Below, piece after piece: positions 1 through 14,200 of a DNA stretch of 64,000 bases. The stretch's first letter is position 1, and the number at the start of each line of letters is the position of its first letter. The notes under the pieces were generated by a model, which saw only the letters and a program-made list of their open reading frames with translations, was not told the origin of the DNA and made no database searches. The stretch is from assembly GCF_002443255.2 (NCBI RefSeq), contig NW_019211456.1, positions 22,189,061 through 22,253,060 of the forward strand, written 5' to 3'. Made by a program: the position numbers and the translations under genes. Origin of the DNA: Varroa destructor (Eukaryota > Arthropoda > Arachnida > Mesostigmata > Varroidae).

Positions 1-2338
1 AAATATCTATATTGCCCAAGCATTCCATTTTCACACACTTTCTGGAACATAATGGAAGTTCTTTATGGCGTGATGACTTTCAGATAGTTAATACTATACA
101 GGTAAGTCCGTCCAGCACCTAGAAAGCTCAATTTTTCACAGCTATTTCTGTGACACTTTTCCAACGACATCCACGTTCAAGTTCAACTCAGGTCTAGCAA
201 TCGTTCGGCTCGCTTTTGTATTGCCAACAGCAGCAGCTCGCCAACGTGAAAACGGTAATTTCTGCCTTCAGTTGAGGACGATGAAGTAATGACGAATGGA
301 AGGAAATAGTGATACGCTGATCAGGTGTATTGTTAATGTATTCACCGGGGTACCACTGCTATCTCCGTTGACGGGCGTCTCGTATAGTCCATCTATCTAT
401 GCAAAACACCCCTAAAGGAGAACGGTAAGACTATTCGTTCGCTGCTAGCACTTTCGGTGGCTTTCGACATTCGCTTCTGAAGAAAAATAATCTTAGGCAG
501 CAGAAACCGGACCTGCGCCCCCTGTTCTTTTTATTGGATTCGTTAGTTATTATATACAACTTAGTTCAATGTTTTACAATGTATTGCTAAAATATGCATC
601 GCTTTAAATGACCTTAGGTATACATAGAGCTTGCAGCGTTCAGAAACGTGTTTTCAAAGAGCTGAAAGCGCACGGCAAAGGACAGGTGTCCATTAGATAA
701 ACACGTTGCTTGTTAAAGGAGGGAACTTTCACGCAGACATATGCATTTAGAAGGCTACAAAATTGTATATATTTGGTGTATATGTTTTGAACTGTACGTC
801 CTCCACGCTTCGAATTGTGTATAATTTTCCGCTGATGTCTGCAGACGAATATATGCCATAAGCCGGGGCGGAAACCTGCATCAACATTGCAGAGCATAAC
901 CACCTTCAATATTCGTGGAATCAAGAGTTAAAAAATTCCGTGGATCTTTCAAGGGGCGGGCCCCTGGAGGCCTCCTATCTGATAACGCGTTACCATCACA
1001 AGGACATTAGACTACAGAACAGAATGCCAAACGATTAAAAAAAAACTCATTTTTAGTGTTCAATTTAACCAGTTAGCCATGTATTAACTTGCTTATCTAC
1101 TAAAAATAAAGCAAAAGAAATCAGAGCTCATTGTTAGCTGAAGTGATTTTGTTCATTCCAAGTTTATCCAACGTTCAGCTCTTTTCATAAGAGTGATGAA
1201 TCGCAAAGCACCTCTGCCCCTGAAGGCTGAATCGTCTGACTCGAACAGACACGAAGACCACATGCAAATCTAATTATCTCAGGACATAGCCTATTTGGCA
1301 ACAACTTTAACGATGATGGTTTAGCCCTTTCAGTTTAGACATGAAATCCTTCTATCAGTTAGCGTCATCTAGTTCACCTTCGACAATCTTCTTGTCTTCC
1401 AACCTTTTTTGATTCCCTTGGGGCAGAAGTACGAAGAATTTAAATATATTGTATGTTGAGCGGTAGCGTGATCGATTTATCTACAATACGGAAATGTTCA
1501 GAATATACAATGCGAACAACTGTAAAACAGTTCAGTAATGATATGGTACGGATACTTGGGGCACACATGCCCTAGGGCTGTCAATAAGATAATGCATACG
1601 CATGAAGTGTTTGTTGAACTTCAAAAGTTTGCTTCTTATGTAGTGTGCGAAATCGTTTATGAAGTCTGCGGCTGTCAGTGGCCGCCGAGCAAACGTTCTG
1701 TATAATAGATGAGCTTAGGCCTGGCAAAGTCAACATTTCCTATCGGTTAAAACCTTTGTAGCAGTATCGCTACAAGCGATGACTGTTCACTCAAAATTCA
1801 AATATGACATGAATCTAACAAACAGCTAAAATTCAACTATTTGGGGGCCACAAAAACATTTGAAAAATGAGTAGTTCGTTTCATAAGCATGGACAATGGA
1901 CTTTAGAAAAGCTACCACTATTCAACCTTGATAGGCAAAAACATGTAATTAGATTCGTCTGTTGTTTCCACATTATCTACATCCTTGCGAAAAAAATTAC
2001 CTATGAACAAGTTGAACCCATCGATGGATGTAAGTTCTGATAAGTTGTGACCAAGCTAGTGGCATGTGTTTAGGGGAACGATTAATAGTTAGAAGCAGAC
2101 TCACCAAGTCGCTGATAGGTATATTATTTTTATTGGCGTTACGCAGCAAGGGGAAAAATAAAATTTAAGACGCTTTTGATTATTATTGAATGCTGTGAAT
2201 TAGTCGGCCCGTTTGAAGTCGCTCATTCGAAACTTCGTCTGATTGAGAAAACCTTAATTGCAACTGATACCGAAGTTACTGGATGACATTAGCTGCTCAG
2301 ACTTAATTTTCGCCCAATATCCGCAATGAACATAGCTG

Positions 2339-2361
2339 GTATATATATATATATATATATA
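2339..2361. repeat. (TA)n microsatellite
   Basis: Uninterrupted TA dinucleotides, seen directly. Simple-sequence DNA with no associated gene. Confidence 0.9.
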
Positions 2362-2949
2362 CAATAAGAACATATTTTAGAGCATCAATTATATGCACTT
2401 TTTGTGACAGTGATCTATTAGCAACGAATCAATGTACCTATACAAACCGATTATCTCTTAAAGTCTTCGTTAATATGCTATGCCGTTGAAGATCCTGTGA
2501 GATAACCTTCCTAAGTAAGCATCCTATTTTGAATGAAAACTTTCATTTAGTATCGTTCTTCAGGAATATCATAACTTGATCATTTAATAGCAGAACAAAA
2601 AATCGGCTTCTTTTTTCGCTTCTACTCAACTACTCAGTCGCTAACAGCTCGCAGGTGATAGGCAAACTAGGCATGCAATCATTGCAACATAAAATAGAGT
2701 TATCGTATCGTGTGTATACTTTCTGCAGTGATTCTAATTTGTATTCAGGGCTGATGTGAGCATACGCACCGGAGCTGTACGTACACAAAATGGTTGGATT
2801 TGGACGTACGGAAGTCGATGTAAAGTACAATAACCTTCGAACGTTGAATACGCCGTACGCGATTCCTTTGTTCGTCCCCGTACTTGGCAGTGAACATATA
2901 ATTCTGTCCGTACACGAGGGTTACGGCGATGATTAACGCTAGCAAGCAG

Positions 2950-2950
<1 letters not shown>

Positions 2951-2988
<38 letters not shown>

Positions 2989-2998
2989 CACACGCACG
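2951..2998. repeat. (CACG)n tetranucleotide microsatellite
   Basis: About twelve CACG units with one CACA variant near the right end. It explains the cysteine/valine/arginine/alanine repeats in the overlapping minus-strand open frames, which are therefore not genes. Alternating purine-pyrimidine sequence of this kind can adopt Z-DNA; that is general knowledge, not something shown here. Confidence 0.9.
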
Positions 2999-5900
2999 CT
3001 ATCGAGCATTTACATGTGATAAATAATCTGCTTGCAAAAAAATTGATAACTAGTACTTCTTTTCACAGAAATGAGCACCCCTTAACGCACTGACATAGCC
3101 GTAGTGGCCCTTATAACATTTACTCATTTTTACGTAACAGGTAATTTGTGAGCATCTACGTCCAATGGGAAATTCTGTCCCAATAAATCTATACATTAGC
3201 GACACGTACGAAAATACTCCATGAACTTTCGCTGCGCACACCAGCATCTAGACCGTTCGAACGCTTCATACTCTACAAAACACAGTAGGTTCAATTACTG
3301 CTATATGTTTGTAGATAGAAACAGCAAGTAACCATTGGAAACCAACTATCTATAGCGGAAAAGCTAGAAATGAATATGAGTTGGCCACCAGTGGGAACAT
3401 GTCCATTTTATTCAAAGCAAATCAAGAAATTACTACCTATTTAGGCGGCAGATTGTTCACTCAAGATCGGCCTGTATGGCGTGCCATCGATTTCATATGT
3501 TATGAACTTTGTGCCATTTTCCTATTTGTGTGCATTACACAACTGGACGATTGCATGCGAGAATAATGTAAGCGTTAAACTGACTATTTCAACAGAAATA
3601 CTTTATTAGGTTAGGATAGGAAGGGAGTAACGAACGTGATCACTATAAAATGAATCTGACGACGTTTCGTGGATTGATCTCTGTTTGTTGGTCAAGGGAA
3701 GATTTTAACAAACGATGCATTTTCCAAATTAACGTACTCTGTTATCTTCGTATGTCTAATAGAAGGTTGATTCTGACGCCATGTTTGCCGATAGTTCGAT
3801 GTTGTGACAACTACGATCAGCGTCGAGAGTTTCCATCAATTTTGTACTAGCCAGGCGTTACGTTTGACGTCTGCACTGGTTGAATGAGAGAAGATATCGT
3901 GCAGTGCTTTCGAGCGATTTCGACTTTGATGATAATCGCTTTATTCCACAGCTGAACAGGACGAGCGAGAACCTGGGCAAACATTCGACCAAAGCAAATG
4001 TTGGAAACGATTGAAGATGTATGGTTTGCTGCGTTCATACCACCGAATTTTAGACACTGACAGGGAGCAGCAACTTGAAATTTCAACTGTAGAAGTTGCT
4101 AAACGTGCAGGTCTATTCGCTCTTCTAGCCTATACATCTATTGACCGAATGTACGGGCATGTTGGCTGTCAAGCGCTGCCCATTTCTGATGACGTTGCTT
4201 CTCTCAAAATATGTAATTATAGCATTTATCCACTACAGATGAACGGCGCGGTGAAGCTAATTCGAAGCCTAGGCAAACGGTAGTTACATAATTTTGAGAA
4301 TATACTGTTCGGGTTTGAATTGTTCAGCAACGCGCGTGACGGTATTCAGTCATAATATTAGTAAATACAAATGGCACCCGCCAAATAGTGTTGCAATATG
4401 TTTTTAACACGAGTGCCTTCAAAACAAGAACAAATCTCAAACAAAGTTGCCTTTAAACAGATAGTAGAACGCCTTTCTAAACCGTAACCCTTCTACCCAA
4501 AGGTATTACGTTTTTAGCAGAACGCAATCATGTCTGTACTGGGCCCTCATCAGGGACTCATGGATGCTATGGTAAATTTGTCGTATCGTCTCAGGAAATG
4601 TCCCAGCATCTACATATTACAACGCAAAGTGCTAAAGCACCTAACCCCTAAAACGACGGAGATTTTCTTTATTGCGGGCATTTTTATTATAGGAGACTAT
4701 GCGGGATGAATTGAAACGGCAAGGCCGGTGTCGTTAGAGAAAACAGAAAATTGGGGTGTGTCGAAGACACCCTGATTCACACGTTATCGTCAAATCCAAA
4801 AAAAAAACTCACACGTCAAATCGTTAGACCTTGGACGTGAGCAAAAGTTTCTACGCAATGTCCAGTGTTGGCCGTTGTTCACACAAGCAATTCCGTTCCG
4901 TACACTAAGAACCGTGCTAAATTTAGTTTACATGATTTTTTTCAGTTAGAAGTTACTTTTTTTGGCCGCTGTATTTGGCTCTCCAATTGAATCCGCGCTT
5001 GAACTTTACCGTATCTCAAGTAACCTTCGAACTAAAGTTTTTTTTCTGTCTCAATAATCGTGGCAAAAATACTGTGACATCAACATTTTCTTTCAAATTT
5101 CGCAGAAAGTGCTCATTTAGGTCTTAACGCCTGTATATACCAGTGTCTTTTTTTTTAGCGGCATAAGATGACCAGTAAATAGAATCGATTGTTGTAAATT
5201 GTCTTCAAGACGCTTTGTTCTCAATGCCCGGTTGTAACTACTGCCGGAACAGAATATGGAAAGTTACCAAGGGGAAGGGGGAGGAGGAGGAGGAGGAGGC
5301 ATCACTCAGAGTTTTAAAATTAAGTTCGCTGCTATTTTTTTTCTTAATGTCGATTTTCCTATTTTCGATATATATTAAAGGTATATACAGTAAGCTACAA
5401 TCAGTTTGATGGTTGATGCTACCTGTAAAAATGAAGGACCTTTTTTTTCTAAGATTACCTACAAGTTACCCCTTATTCGATATTATGGGCAAATATCAGC
5501 TCAATTTTGCTATAACTGAAGGTAAAATTAGCTTTGCAGAGAAGGTTTTTGACATCTTACAAACGTCTCCTTTTTTATTGAAGTTCCTATAGCAACGTAA
5601 CTAGCAATGTACCGAAAACGCAACGGAGAATTGCCGAGCGGCCACATGCGAATCCTTAACTTAAGCAAACGGTTAGATTGGCCATTATGACTAATTTATT
5701 AATCAGCTGATCCCTATTAGATAAGTTAACGGGGCACATAGGTTTAGGCGAAAAAAATCGTAATGTTCGACGTTCACTAGATTGTTCAAAACTATAGATT
5801 TTTAAGAACACTTTCCGTGCATTTATGGAAATGAAGACATCTCTATTTTGTTCCCTTAACTGTCTACTTCTCATCTTGATTACGTCTACCGGCCGTATCA

Positions 5901-6526
5901 CTATCAACATCTCAAGTACTTGGCAGTATTCAACTTCGAACCAATAACTAATCGGCTCCGGGCCTCTGTGTATATTATTGCAAACTTAAATACTAGCACA
6001 GACCTAACATCTATCGGATTTCTTGACTTCCGTGGGGATCTTTACCAATACCAGCAAAAACAGCACAACTCTATTGGCGAAGAGGATGGGCTGAGCCAGC
6101 CTGATATGAAATCCGTGAGTACCCGTGTTCAGTTTTTTCAAATAACAACATGAAGAAATAGCAGACCTTTGAGATAAGAAGTGTGCTTCTCTTGGGTTCG
6201 AATGATAACGGTTCATCATTCTCAAAGTACAAAGAACGATGATGATTATAACGACAATGTTCTTGTTTATTATGATTACTGTTTGCTTATTGTGCTTGTC
6301 TGTGTAGGGGTGGGCGGGCTAGCTTGGTAGTAGCCGATGCGACTCGCCAGGGTCGTGGGGAAAGCGGCTTAGTTGTTAGCAAAAGCGCTGCCGCTGTTGC
6401 TGGCGCCAGTACTGCTTTGCAGTACACTCGCTGCACCATTCACAGACAGATAAACAGATAGTCCAACGCATATAGCCCCCACAGGCATATATACATGAAA
6501 CAGCGCGTCTTGGACATCACAAGAGC

Positions 6527-6534
6527 TTAAATAG
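6527..6534 (+). promoter_or_regulatory. Possible TATA-like box of the cuticle gene
   Basis: TTAAATAG lies about 100 bases upstream of the proposed start codon at 6632, in a locally GC-richer segment. No clear initiator sits about 30 bases downstream, so the transcription start is uncertain. A second AT-rich candidate is the TATATAC at about 6487. Confidence 0.35.
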
Positions 6535-6631
6535 TAGCAGAGGAAAGTACGCCTGATCGGTCGCGACAGAAAGTCTCTTCAGAGACTATCCACGGAGAAC
6601 AAACGAGAGAAAACCAAACGAGCGAGACGAT

Positions 6632-8009
6632 ATGTACAAGGTAGCCAAAATAGGGTATACAAAAGAGGTGACCTTTTCTAACCTTTTTTTTTTAAAGTCC
6701 GATAGCTAGCGTCCCAATGGGCATGATGCCTGTGCCACGGTGGAGACCGCATCCGGAGTCTCCTAGCATCCTTTTCAAGGATGTTGTAGGGCCAAACGTG
6801 TGTATGTGTGGGTGCCATGTACGAACAGTGTACAACTTTCGAACCTGGCAGGACGTGAGTAGCCAGAAATCTAAAGTAGCAATGTGAAATGAGGTTATCA
6901 GTGAAACCAGCTGAGGCAACGAGACCCGTTGTCTCCGACCCGTGGAGTATCGATTAACATCTCTGTATATGAGAATCTGTACTCGCTGAGCGCAGCCGAC
7001 TATAGTTTGCTCTAACAGTTAATATCGAACGTTGTTAAACTTGGCTGTTCCTGTGTTCTCTTCAAGCAGTTTATCGATGACTTGTTTAGTAAAATCGTGG
7101 CCTATTATATGGTGCAATGTTAGTATAGCTATGTTTAGCTGTTCTGGTCCCTTCTCGATATAGTACACACACACGCTCCTACAACCCAGCAATAAGCGCT
7201 TCTGTGGGGCGCTATGGCCTAATTGTACTATGCGCCCACTTAGACTATGTATACTATGCGTTGAGTTTAGCTTAAATTAATTAGTGGCTTTTATAATTCC
7301 ATTGGCTCACATTTAAGATATTCCGCAGCTTCTTTGAAACGTAAGCGGCCGAATCTTAGCAGGGAGCCGATCAAAATAATTGTTTATGGCATAAACTTTT
7401 CTTTTTTCTATTCTCATTTAAATCAATCGAATAGATAATTTTCTTCATTTTGCATTGTAGCTATTGAATGAATAAAAACGATAATATGGTTTTCTACTTT
7501 TGTCATGATGGATTGTTATTATTCCATTTTTTTTTCTGCCTCTGTGTCAGCTTGCCGTACTAGCTTCAGTGGCTCTTGCCGCTTGGGCTCTGCCACATCC
7601 CGCTTATGGACCCGGGGTCGCACCACTAGCGTACGCTGCAGCCTCACCTATCGTAGCCAAAATCGCCGAGCCTATCTATCCTCCACAGCCGTACTCATTT
7701 GGCTACGAAACGGTAGACGAGTACGGAACAAAAAGTGCCCGGCATGAAGAGTCTGATGGGCACAACAACAAAAAGGGTTCATATTCCTTCACCGACGCTC
7801 ATGGCATCTCGCGTCGTGTTGATTACGTCGCCGATGCGGCAGGTTTTCGCGCCACCGTCAATACGAACGAGCCTGGGACAGCGCCCTCGGCACCGGCTGC
7901 AGCACTCTTCAATGCCCCTTCACCGCTTAAAAAAGTTGCGGTAGCAGCAGCCGCTCCGATTGCCGCTTATGCGCACGCTCCAACCTACGGGCGCCCTCAT
8001 CATATCTAG
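6632..8009 (+). CDS. Secreted RR-type cuticle protein, two exons (6632..6640 + 7551..8009)
   Basis: Structural chitin-binding protein of the exoskeleton, exported by epidermal cells. Exon 2 opens after a pyrimidine-rich acceptor ending TGTGTCAG at 7550 and reads LAVLASVALAAWALPHPAYG, a signal peptide lacking its first residues. The missing start fits a micro-exon at 6632-6640, ATGTACAAG followed by a GTAGCC donor, which joins in phase to give MYK-LAVLAS; the intron is 910 bases. The product is 155 residues. Residues about 51-113 form an RR chitin-binding domain of the chelicerate type (PYSFGYETVDEYG, GSYSFTDAHG, RRVDYVADAAGFRATV, TNEPGT). The flanks are rich in Ala, Pro and Tyr with a His-rich end, as is usual for mite and tick cuticle proteins. 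The domain assignment is firm; the micro-exon is inference from splice signals and phase. Stop TAG at 8007-8009. Confidence 0.87.
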
Positions 8010-8137
8010 TGTGAAATCGATTCCCTAAAGAGAGAAGTTACCAATTTTTAGTTATTCTGTATATTGTAGCTCCTGAGGTCTACGTTTCTTTAAACATATC
8101 GACATGACCCCTTAAGAACTGAATATCATGTCGGCTT

Positions 8138-8143
8138 AATAAA
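8138..8143 (+). terminator. Polyadenylation signal of the cuticle gene
   Basis: AATAAA lies 129 bases after the cuticle-gene stop codon, a normal 3'UTR distance. Confidence 0.65.
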
Positions 8144-8472
8144 TGCTCAATAGAGCACGTATGCCTTTTGTCCTAAAAGATATTGAAAGACTAAGCTAAG
8201 TCATTATCTTTTTCACTGTATTCTATACTTAGGAACTAAGTACTTGGCCTGTTTAAATTTGATAAAACTAACTATCATTACTACCAGGGTCTGATCATAC
8301 CGTTCTAATCCGACTAAAGACAGCATGTTTCCATAGACGCAAGCGAGAAAATAGATAGAACAGTTACTGCATTTTAGACGCTGTTCTAAGTCGGTCTTGC
8401 CTTCCATGTCAATGGTGTGTATACAAAGTACGAAAGCATATTAATTGCCAATCATTCGCTCTCTCTATCTAT

Positions 8473-8473
8473 G

Positions 8474-8511
<38 letters not shown>
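8473..8511. repeat. (TA)n microsatellite
   Basis: TA/GTATA repeat, seen directly. Confidence 0.9.
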
Positions 8512-8513
<2 letters not shown>

Positions 8514-9868
8514 TACGTCGATTAAATACTGAGGGTTATCGAAGGATGCTCTGAATAAAGTTACCGCCTATTTCTCTTATAGACATAAGTTTGTGGGTTA
8601 ATATTTTTACATAAGCATGTGATGAAAATTTTTTTATCAGCAATAGCATTTTTTCTATAGCAGAATAGAATGTTTATTAGTATACAGTGGTTAATTGTCA
8701 TGGCCTAAGGTGTAGCTACTGGAATAATTATAATGGCGCTGTATTCGTGCCGGAGCACAGACACAAGCTCCACCTGGGTTTTTGTTATCGCGTTACAGAG
8801 GGAAAACAGCATGTCTTTAGGAAATCACACCCTATGACTCGACCCTATCAAGAACGATCTGGAAATCTACCATATCTTGAACACCAACAACTACTTATAA
8901 TATTTATTCTGTAATGTTTTAAACAGAACCGCCAAATGTTTGCTGGACCCATGCAATTTTTGACCCGAAATTTTCCTAAATTTAAGACAAAATATATTTG
9001 TCAATAGGCTAACGTAGTCAAGTACATGAGATATAGTTAGAATACGGTAGCACGCTGATGGAACGACTAACACCGTGCGGCTAAATTATACTTACTACTA
9101 CTTAATAACAGTAGCAAAAATAATCCATTTACAGTTGTCACTAACCAGTCTTAAAGCAACAGCTTGTTAAGTAAAAACACAGTCAACATTTTATACAATC
9201 AATCTCTTCCCCGTACAATTCAACGTTTATTAATGTATTGGTATTATTGATATATAGATGTATTTTTATCTATATATTGTGAGTTTGCCATTATCAGCTC
9301 ATTACTATCACCATACTTGTCTTCGCCGTTGTCTTCATGATTGTTCATCATTCAGTTAATGCGCGGTGTATTGTCATCAGCTAACATTATGTCTATAAAA
9401 ATGTACATCGCAGATGAAAATAGGACTATACAATTGAAACAAAAGGAAGAGAGAAAACGGGTTTGCACCGAAGTTTCCTACGGCATATTGCCGTAAATAT
9501 ATGCGTTCATTATGTAGCCGATCTAAAACACATAGTAGACTTTGGTCGTTTTTGGTGTCGATGACTGATGAGTCACATCGTTTACCTTTGCGCGCCCCCT
9601 CCCTCCCTCCCTCCCTCTCTCTTTCCTCCCCCAGCTTTGCCCAGATTCACACCGCACCAGAACAGTAATAATGATAACGGAATTCCGCTCGCGATATATT
9701 TTTTCGAATTTCTCATACGTTTTAATTTTGTTCGCATCCTTGCAAAGAAGAGCATGCCTCCTTCAGCGCTTTCAATGAATTAATCGATTTTTATATTGTA
9801 CCCTATATATTTGACTTTTACATGTGTATATATGTATCCGTCTACATATAAGCTCTTAATTCTTTAGT

Positions 9869-9871
<3 letters not shown>

Positions 9872-9904
<33 letters not shown>
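9872..9904. repeat. (TA)n microsatellite
   Basis: Uninterrupted TA repeat, seen directly. Confidence 0.9.
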
Positions 9905-9906
<2 letters not shown>

Positions 9907-10621
9907 CTCGCTACTATCTAAACGTACTCTCGGATAGTTTTTCGCCGTCTGTTGATCATTCAGTGGCTAGTCAACAGGGGCATTATTTGCGATTTGAAAG
10001 TGATTGTGTCGTCGCAGTTCCTTATCGAGTGGCCAGCAATTGCCGTTCGTTTATAAAAGAAAACGTCATAAAACAAATAATGCTGAAACAGCCACACGGG
10101 TGGTTATGTACTTGTCATAGAAACATGTTACCTTGGAATCGAGGGCTTAAAATCGCAGATTGTACAACAGAGCTGCATACAATTCTACTTAGATAGCAAA
10201 AAAAAAAAAGGTCAAAATTAGCTGGTAAACCGCTATTAATTGTACTCTTGATTATTACTAGTTATTAATTGAAAAAATCAACCATCATGGCGGTAGTTTC
10301 GATGGAGAGCGGAAAACGAGATCGATTTTGTTGGGTCGAAAGCCAAGGTCCCCGATCCAGATAGTAACATGGCACACGCACAGTATAACATTGTACAACA
10401 TTAGACATCGTTATTAAAATGGGTTATATTTATGGAAAGAGATGTACAATCCGTGTCGCTCTTTGATGCAAACCATTCTATTATTCGGTCAATATATTCA
10501 TTTACTGGTACATACGTACGCTCACCTAATCTAGGCATGTGTTTCGTTGGCTTATGGTCACTCTGTATCATTTGTCTCGGACAATGAAAGTCACATATGG
10601 CGCTTACATTTATATATCTGC

Positions 10622-10623
<2 letters not shown>

Positions 10624-10673
<50 letters not shown>
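10624..10673. repeat. (TA)n microsatellite, longest in the window
   Basis: About 24 TA units. The 107-codon minus-strand frame across it (10401-10724) is an artefact of the repeat. Confidence 0.9.
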
Positions 10674-10676
<3 letters not shown>

Positions 10677-11231
10677 TAAACAGGTGTCGATTCTTTTCAT
10701 ATACTTATATTTGGATTGAGACAAGCGCAGCTACCCGGAAGCCAATATCGAAAACTTCGCAAAGCTTCAAAGGAAAACATGCATGAAGTTGCTTGATATA
10801 TGAATGTATTTAAAACTGGTTTAAAAGCTGTGTGTAAGCATCGAATTAAGGTACGTCAGACTCGCTTCCTACATTATTATTTGATTCTTTAGCGAAGTAT
10901 CTTTACAAATTTTTACCCTTAATTTGTTACTTACTTTTCGCAATTTGACGTATGTTCGAAAGTTAAATTTTTTTTTCATCTATCTATCTATATCTGAAAT
11001 CAACGTATATTCTTGCGTTGTTCTTGCTCGTATTAACGTTTTTGCATTCATATTGATCCTGTTAGTTGCATCTTTAGTGGTTCCATAGCCAGTGATTAGA
11101 AAATAGTTCTGTAATGACCGTTGTCGTGCATGGGATGTTTATTGGCGGTGATTAGTATTGCTTTGTTTCAAGACCGGGAAATTCTACACTTAAACGGGTC
11201 GCATGGCACATCGGTTCTGAGAGACCGATAT

Positions 11232-11255
11232 ATGGCGGCAACAGCGGCGGCAGCA

Positions 11256-11290
<35 letters not shown>

Positions 11291-11291
11291 A
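11232..11291 (+). repeat. (CGG)n / GCN tract with an in-frame ATG
   Basis: A GC-only trinucleotide array inside otherwise AT-rich DNA. On the + strand it directly follows an ATG (11232) and reads Met-Ala-Ala-Thr then a long alanine run, followed by about 20 non-repetitive codons to a stop at 11349. It could be the start of a polyalanine-bearing exon, but no donor or recognisable domain supports that. Treated as a microsatellite. Confidence 0.8.
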
Positions 11292-14200
11292 ACCCGATTT
11301 AGTGGCCCAGACTCGAATGAATCCCGCCTTTTCTCTGTTATGTATTGCTGAGAACACATTGACCGGCCCGTGGCAGCCGGAACGGCAAGAAGCACCTAAA
11401 CTTCGTGTGCTCCAGAGCGCATTCACTTACACGTGATCACGGGACTCACGGTCACAAGAATCAAGTTCGAAGACAGATCAAACAAAAGATATTCGTTATC
11501 ATTATCATTGTTAGTACTATATTGATGAGTGAAGATACAGAAATACGGATTATAATAATAACAGTATCCTTGGTAGTGGTAGTAGTATTTAGTAACAAGA
11601 ACAGCATCAACAACCCATATATTGCGTATTCAGGGTTGCGTCGTCCTATGTTTGTTTGCAATCCCACGTTGTTGATTGTTACTACAGTTGTTATTATTGT
11701 GTGATTATGAGCGAGTTCACGAATCGGTACGCCCTATGATAGCATCGTATAGGGAACAAAAGTACTATGTCTTCAGAGGAAGGCTTTTGCGGAATAGTTA
11801 ATACTGATAGCGGCAACGTTAGGTAGTTGAAGATCGATTTGCGGTATCATAAGTGAGGGATTGGCAAAAACAATTGTTGGGACTACGAGAAGTTCGGCAT
11901 TGGCTATCACGATTTGGTATTTTCAGTGCCAATTATTGCTTGTGATACTAGACCTCTTAAAACTGTGTAGCTTCTGTTATTTAATACATATCATGCACTA
12001 AATCCCTATTGTAAAAAATTAAATAAAATATATTGGTGATTATACCTTTCCGATAGTGTAGTCTGATTGCAGCGAGATCAGAAAACACAACAGTGGTATC
12101 ATCATGAGAATGTAATGAGACGCCTGCAGCAGACTTATATAATCGACAGTATTCGAACGCAAAGACGGTTAAGGAAGGACTTCACCACAACAGGATTAGT
12201 TGTTGATAAAATTCAGTAACATCTGAAGAGGTTAACTCTTGACTATAGGCCCCTAGAGTATATAAATCTGTTCTTAATAAATAATATAGTAACTGTTTTT
12301 ATAGACACCGAAACGAAGACCCTACACCAATGGCCTCGAAAATGAGGCCAAACTAAAAGCTGAATTATACATATTGTAGATGCCGCTAAATGGAGAACGA
12401 CGTTTGAAATTAAAAATTCACTTCAGTATAGCTTAAGGTTGTCTGCTCAGTTAATCGGTTGTAGTTGCTAATGTAGCTCTGTGTTACCAATGGCTGAAAT
12501 GCTAAAATCGGACCAAAAACGAATTACTAGACAGGTTACAAGCGCCGCCGTTATCGAGTCCGTCAGTTATGAGTAAGTGAATTTTTACTACATGTTCTAG
12601 CATATATCGAGGCGTCAATAGTTCAAACTTTGTATTAAATGTGATTTCAACACGCCATAAAAGTGGGCAACCTATTATTGTCCTAGCTGACTGACTGTCA
12701 AAATGTGCTACTCTCTGCGGGTTTTCGTGGCTTAAAAGCTTTGTGAGGCCTAATTTTCAGGTGAGTCGAGACATTTTTTTGGACAATAAATTGTTAGGAC
12801 ATCCTGGTCTGCAGTATGAATGAACTCCTGTGGTGCACATAATAGACGATGTCACTACCATAGCATGTTAAATAGCATGTTGAAACTAGTAGCTGTTGAA
12901 ATTTTGTGTAAGTGCCTCATGTTCCCATTAGTGCCTTGAATCTGCTTTGAGCGTCTGTCAGTTACATCATCAGCTTGTCCAATGTAAATTTCAGGTGACC
13001 CGATTGTTGGAGTCCGGCTAGCAATGGTACGCTAGCAGAGCGTGAATTTTGTAACATTCCCATATTATAGTTAAGCTATAATTAGATCGGAGTAAATTAT
13101 TCAAGAGATTATAGGATGACTTTCGTGTTTTTTCTACGAGCTGGTGCAATTTGTTTTCCGTGGCATCATCCAGCTGAACTACTTGGTTTTGTGATTTCAA
13201 TAGGAATGATATTTCTCTTTTCTGCATAAACAACCAATGGGGGGTTCGCTTCGCTTATCCTAAACACAAGATATTATCCCCTAGTAAATACACGATTACG
13301 ACTTACTTAAGGGATTTTGATATATTCAAGGCGAAATATCATTCTAGTCGGTATTAAAGCAGACGTTGGTCAGATTACTCTATTCATACATGGTATATAG
13401 CTTGGCATTCGTTTTTAGTTACGCCGAAAAAAAGCTGCCGACCTGAAAGCAACTGGACCGTGATCTTTCGAGTCGTAGGGACGCGTTCGCAGTGTTAGAT
13501 ATTATTACTAATTTATCACTAACGTCGCTGCTAGCCGACTTCTGTTAATAAAGAAGCTAGAAATAACACGATCATCGTCAGCGTCATTGGAGAATGTATC
13601 TAACAGCGCTCATATTTATGAATGGGTCTCATAATTGCTTTTATAACAATCTGTTACGGTTAGAGATAAAATTCGGTCATTTTTATCTCTATTCATTGTT
13701 CTACATTCGATTTCAATCAGGCGAAACTTATTTTACCTCATACATAGGTTCCATTGTATATACAGAGTAGTATATAGGCATATTTTTATTCCCCGGACGA
13801 TTTTTCGAAAAGGAATAAATAACTACTGTCATCGAATATGACGAACGAAAAACGTGATTACCTAACGTCTGCACAATCTACGTACACGGTCTGTACGTAG
13901 AAATTACCTAAAGCTTCCCTTTGGTGACCAGCTTGTGTTACTACACATCTACCTTCAGTAAATGATTTGATGCACGCATTGAAAGACAGCTGGCAAAAGG
14001 TCGCCGAAAAGTGCCTCGACTTCCATCATTTTCGTCAGTCTGAAAGCACGAGGGTAAAGTTGGAAAATACTCTTACTTACGTAGAATCTCATTGCGCGTC
14101 AGTCACCCAGCGTATGCGGTAATACCTGTTACATGTGCATTTGAAATTTCACCACAAGAATCTATACCCACCTCGATAAGCTATCTAGGAAATACTAACG

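Larger units (their letters stand above)
1..6480. other. Gene-free AT-rich stretch upstream of the cuticle gene
   Basis: No open frame here resembles a known protein, and the open frames are short, overlap one another and lack splice context. It contains a short (TA)n run at 2339-2361 and a CACG tetranucleotide array at 2951-2998. The last about 200 bases (from 6300) become GC-richer and probably belong to the promoter region of the cuticle gene that follows. Confidence 0.6.

Noticed and set aside
2734..3009. Two minus-strand frames with repeated Cys-Val-Arg-Ala
   Set aside because: Produced by the CACG microsatellite.
10401..10724. 107-codon minus-strand frame
   Set aside because: Its centre is an (IY)n run translated from (TA)n; no domain on either side.
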